A DNA stretch of 64,000 nt from Protonemura montana (taxonomy: Eukaryota > Arthropoda > Insecta > Plecoptera > Nemouridae), in contig OX387609.1 in NCBI GenBank assembly GCA_947568835.1, positions 1,368,001-1,432,000 of the forward strand, in the 5' to 3' direction. Of this stretch, positions 60,635-64,000 are shown piece after piece; the stretch's first letter is position 1, and each line of letters opens with the position of its first letter. The notes beneath the pieces are model-generated. The model was not told where the DNA came from. It saw only the letters and a program-made list of their open reading frames with translations, and did not search any database. The position numbers were made by a program, and so were the translations under genes.

Positions 60635-60905
60635 TAGACTCATGTCTTCTTTATCTAAACTTATCACTAGTTTTAACAAAAACTATTTCAATTGGGTTTT
60701 CAATGCTAAGTAAAGAACAACTAAATTTCCCGACGTTTCGTAACTTGTACCTGTTAAACCTTCAAGGGTTAAAGCAGTCCTGACAATTTTCCAATAACAA
60801 AAATAACCACATAAAATTATGAAAATTAGTTCAAGCTTCCTAAATGCATCGAAATAAAATAATCAGGGTCAATAACTAAAAAACTAACGTATTTTATATT
60901 TTCTG
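60635..60905 (-). repeat. Dispersed repeat family C, copy 3
   Basis: The reverse complement matches 19418-19642 across most of its length (TTGTCAGGACTGCTTTAACC, AACAGGTACAAGTTACGAAA, AGTTGTTCTTTACTTAGCAT) and matches the outer part of 58526-58630. This is the longest copy and best shows the family's extent. Confidence 0.75.
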
Positions 60906-61570
60906 AAATAAAATCTCAAACAAATTGGCGTTTTTTTATCAACTAATCAATTATGTGTACAGCATTTTCCATTTTCCTTTTCACCATTTTTCCAACTCTC
61001 TAGCCTCTGTTGGCACTAAAATCAGTCACGTACCTGTACCTACAGCCAGTGGTATTAACATAATATTTCTGTCTACCAAACAGCGTATATAAAAACGGTC
61101 CAGCTATTGGAGTTAAAATTAACGCGAGACATTGCAAGATAATTGCACAAAATGTTGACGACTTTGCTCGGATATCTGTGATAAAGCGACTGCAGTTGGT
61201 TGCATCGACTGCATCTAAGTGACGTCCAAGTTCATCCAATTTAACGTCGTGTCAGATACAATCCAGATGTTCGAGGCGCTCGAGAGTCGCGAGCAAAAAA
61301 ACACGACGCCGTGCTCGACGCCGGTTTCTGAGACAACGACGTCGTCAAGACTGTCGTTCGAAGGAAATCGGAGAGAATTCAGTGGTGATAGTTATCTATG
61401 GGTCGTATTTAAGAAGAAATCCCGACAATGTGTATCGGAATTTCCAGTTATTTCCAGTACTGTGAGTTAGCGTGATTTTATTTTAGTTTCATGTTCTTAT
61501 TTTAGCTCACAATTTTAGCAATATAGCTTCAGCAAAATTGGCTTTAAGAGAAATTGAACACACATAGGAA
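60906..61570. other. Single-copy stretch
   Basis: No gene identified. About 61190-61400 is less AT-rich and carries a plus frame (61219-61470) of unknown nature. Confidence 0.35.
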
Positions 61571-61774
61571 CCTGCAGGTGGGGGTGACCCTATTCTGTAT
61601 CAACATTTATTCTGATTCTTCGGACACCCTGAAGTGTATATTTTAATTTTACCAGGATTCGGGCTTATTTCACATATCATTAGCCAAGAAAGAGGTAAAA
61701 AGGAAGCTTTTGGATCTTTGGGGATAATTTATGCTATACTATCTATTGGATTATTAGGATGTGTAGTCTGAGCG
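61571..61774 (+). pseudogene. NUMT: fragment of mitochondrial cox1
   Basis: Read with the invertebrate mitochondrial code from 61571, the sequence gives [40 protein letters not shown], then [20 protein letters not shown] and LLGCVVWA. This is the central region of cytochrome c oxidase subunit I, including the HPEVY motif whose His and Tyr form the copper B cross-linked pair. Two TGA codons (Trp) and one AGA (Ser) show mitochondrial coding. In the nuclear code the frame is broken by the TGAs. Homology starts and ends sharply; the codon after 61774 is TAT where His is usual. It is a short, nearly undamaged nuclear insertion, probably young, or an assembly join. It is not a functional gene. Confidence 0.88.
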
Positions 61775-64000
61775 TATTAGTTTGAGCTTTTTTTCTGGGA
61801 TTTCTACACCTGCTTTTCGACTGCTTTTAGCTCTTTGCCTTGCAAATAGGAACATTTCAGGATTCTTTTAAACAGACTGCCAGCGAGTTTTCAAGCTGTC
61901 TCTTATTAGTCAATTTGATTGTAATTCAAATCTGATAGCAGCTCATAATGGAAATACGCTATTTAACTATCCATAACTTGATGATATTTGTGCGAGTCTT
62001 CTATTGTTTCTTGCACAGAAACTACAAAAATAAAGCTTAATTCTCTTTAACCTCATCACTGGTTTTTGAGTAACATTTGCACGATGGCTGGCATAACAGA
62101 CCTCCTGTTGCACGAAACGATTCTATTTAAATTAAACGTCAAACTCATGACTATTTCAGAGTTGATTATGAGAAGCCAGGTTTTAAGATTTTTAATAACA
62201 GCAAATATAGTTCGTTTAGCCAAGACGAGAATGTCTTAATATTGTTTTCTAGCACGATAGACGAAGAATAAAGATAATCTTGTCTATTAACTTAACAATT
62301 TACTTTTGCAGAGACCATGTCACAAACTGAAGCAAGCTCGTTGACTTGCGGTGATACAGTTTTCAATTAAATTATTCTTATTGAACGGCTTGACATGGCG
62401 TCCATCAACTTCATCATGCTGCCACAACACAATAGAACATTAAATAAACTAGGAAATCATAATTTATTCCATCATCGTTCTCTAATTATTCAAACAATCC
62501 GCAGCAGCTGCATCAACTGCACTTGCATTATACACTGATCTGTTTCATTCCTACTTGAATACAGAATTCAAATATCAAATCCATCTTAAATTATTCAAAC
62601 CTGAATTCTGTGACACAAATACAGAAACGCACGCTGCTTTGCTTGTGTGAATTTACATCAATTACATCACGAATCCATTTTAAGACTCTTAGTTTGTCTG
62701 AAATGCCGCACACTAGCGAATGTTGCTTTGGTGAATAGACTGGGGCACGCCTTGTTTTGCTGGGATACGTTATCGTCATTGGTGGAGCTAGTAAAGCAGA
62801 CAATAACAAGAAAATAACACTTTGAACAAATTCTGAGAGACTGGATTAGCATAGGAATGACTATCTCGGCTGGATGCTACGTCGGGATACGAACTGGGAG
62901 CGCCAAGGAAGTGTGTGATAATATAGACTAGCGTAATGTTGATGTAAATCTTCACGGAGAGATACTTTGGATGGAGGAGTTGATGAAGTTGAAATGGAAT
63001 CGGTTGTTGATTTATTTAGGAACCAAAATTGTGTTTTTTTTCTTCTAGTTATATTAGGTCTTGTATTACAATTTTCTTAACTTTAAGACAAAGTAAGAGT
63101 TCAATAAATTGCCATAGTAACAACCAATCATATGCAGTGAAAGTCAGCTGTTTATAAGAGTTAATCGCTTAACTCGTCTAATACCGTCTTTAGCTAAGTT
63201 CTAGCAAAGCGTATCTTTGTAAATCTTCTTCATATAACTTTCTTATTTCGCTGATTCCTCTGGTTTCTTTGTGATCTTACTATATTTAAACGTTTCAGAA
63301 AAAAGAAGACCTATTGGGTCCTACTTAACCTACTAGACTTTCGTTGCCCTATCTTGACCTACCTTGATCAACCAGTGCAAGTTTAGATAGAAAGGCGAGA
63401 GGGGTTTTTGGGGGGAAGTTTTAGAGGAAAGTTATCTTTTAGTGTAATTAGAATGATTATAAAACAAATAACAATAAATCTAACATCTGTTACAATTTGT
63501 TATGTAGGGGATTCTTCAAGATTAGTCAATGTAGCAAATTATCAGAAAGCATCTCTAAAATAACTTCATTCTCAATTTTATCCTTCATTTGTATTCTTAA
63601 ATATATTGCTAAACTTATTCTAAAATATTCTTTTATAAACCATAAACATAAAACAAATTTGAAATTCAAATCAATAAATTTACCATTTAAAAATGTGCAT
63701 AATCATTTCTTTGAAGTTTTGAAAGCCATTGGTATGTAAATATTGTGGTTTTTCGGTCTTAAACCGAGAAACTTTTTTGGTTTTAGTCTTAAAAATTACT
63801 TCAAGCATGTAAAGGATTTAAAAAGACTAAAAACCCATCGCAAACCAACATGAACCCAAAAACACAAAATTAAAAGTGCATTATGTTGATTCTATATTGG
63901 CCAGCAAACAAGAAGAAGTGGAAATATTTATTTGCCCAATACATTTGTTGATGTCGATGCATTCAACTAGAAATGTTTCATTGGCCCAAGATATTTTGAA
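61775..64000. other. Single-copy stretch with one MITE-like relic
   Basis: No gene identified. At about 63095-63180, ATTGCCATAGTAACAACCAA, then TCATATGCAGTGAAAGTCAG, is a single diverged copy of the fold-back family seen at 7.6-8.4 kb. The final kilobase is AT-rich with no recognisable frame. Confidence 0.4.

Overview
This window looks like non-coding DNA from an arthropod nuclear genome, probably a crustacean or another pancrustacean. It is AT-rich and has no long open frames outside tandem repeats, no recognisable multi-exon gene and no intact RNA gene. Two clues point to the organism. First, a short nuclear copy of mitochondrial cox1 (61571-61774) only reads properly in the invertebrate mitochondrial code (TGA as Trp, AGA as Ser) and gives the arthropod-like [14 protein letters not shown] stretch. 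Second, a dispersed element carries a 5S rRNA-like head whose GATCACCGAAGTTAAGCAAC segment resembles invertebrate 5S rRNA. The window may be intergenic or lie inside a very long intron. A near-ideal recursive-splice signal on the minus strand at about 24.2 kb fits the intron reading, but this is inference.

The dominant content is one composite, SINE-like family (here '5S-body element'), with eleven copies or fragments: 958-1440(-), 5007-5454(+), 10567-10856(+), 14664-16045(-), 25905-26852(+), 32783-33425(-), 38100-38966(-), 42338-42925(+), 46806-47562(-), 50677-51112(-) and 52040-52955(-). The consensus order is a 5S-derived head, a variable number of 91-92 bp units that each repeat the 5S internal control region (about 48 units in total), a roughly 170 bp unique body, a pyrimidine/CATCATC stretch, and a tail containing CGTCGTTAAACAAC. 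In two copies a 36 bp piece of the body is itself tandemly amplified. A separate tRNA-derived SINE at 36287-36828 has its A-box half amplified nine times before a single B-box half. The same SINE tail forms two long palindromes at 16.7 and 29.5 kb.

Between these lie unrelated tandem arrays with unit lengths of 9 bp (6.2-6.8 kb), 92 bp (7.6-8.3 kb), 53 bp (11.5-12.6 kb), 35 bp (13.9 and 22.4 kb), 87 bp (28 kb), 60 bp (33.8 kb), a second 53 bp family (45.2 kb) and 23 bp (49.3-50.4 kb, with a 391 bp higher-order period). There are also at least three lower-copy dispersed families. Long open frames across several arrays are by-products of stop-free units, not genes.

The main idea from the window is that several arrays arose by amplifying an internal segment of a Pol III-type element bounded by short internal direct repeats. 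This leaves clusters of 5S-type or tRNA-type promoter boxes. The remaining sequence is single-copy within the window; a few less AT-rich, repeat-free blocks could be conserved regulatory DNA, but nothing here proves it.
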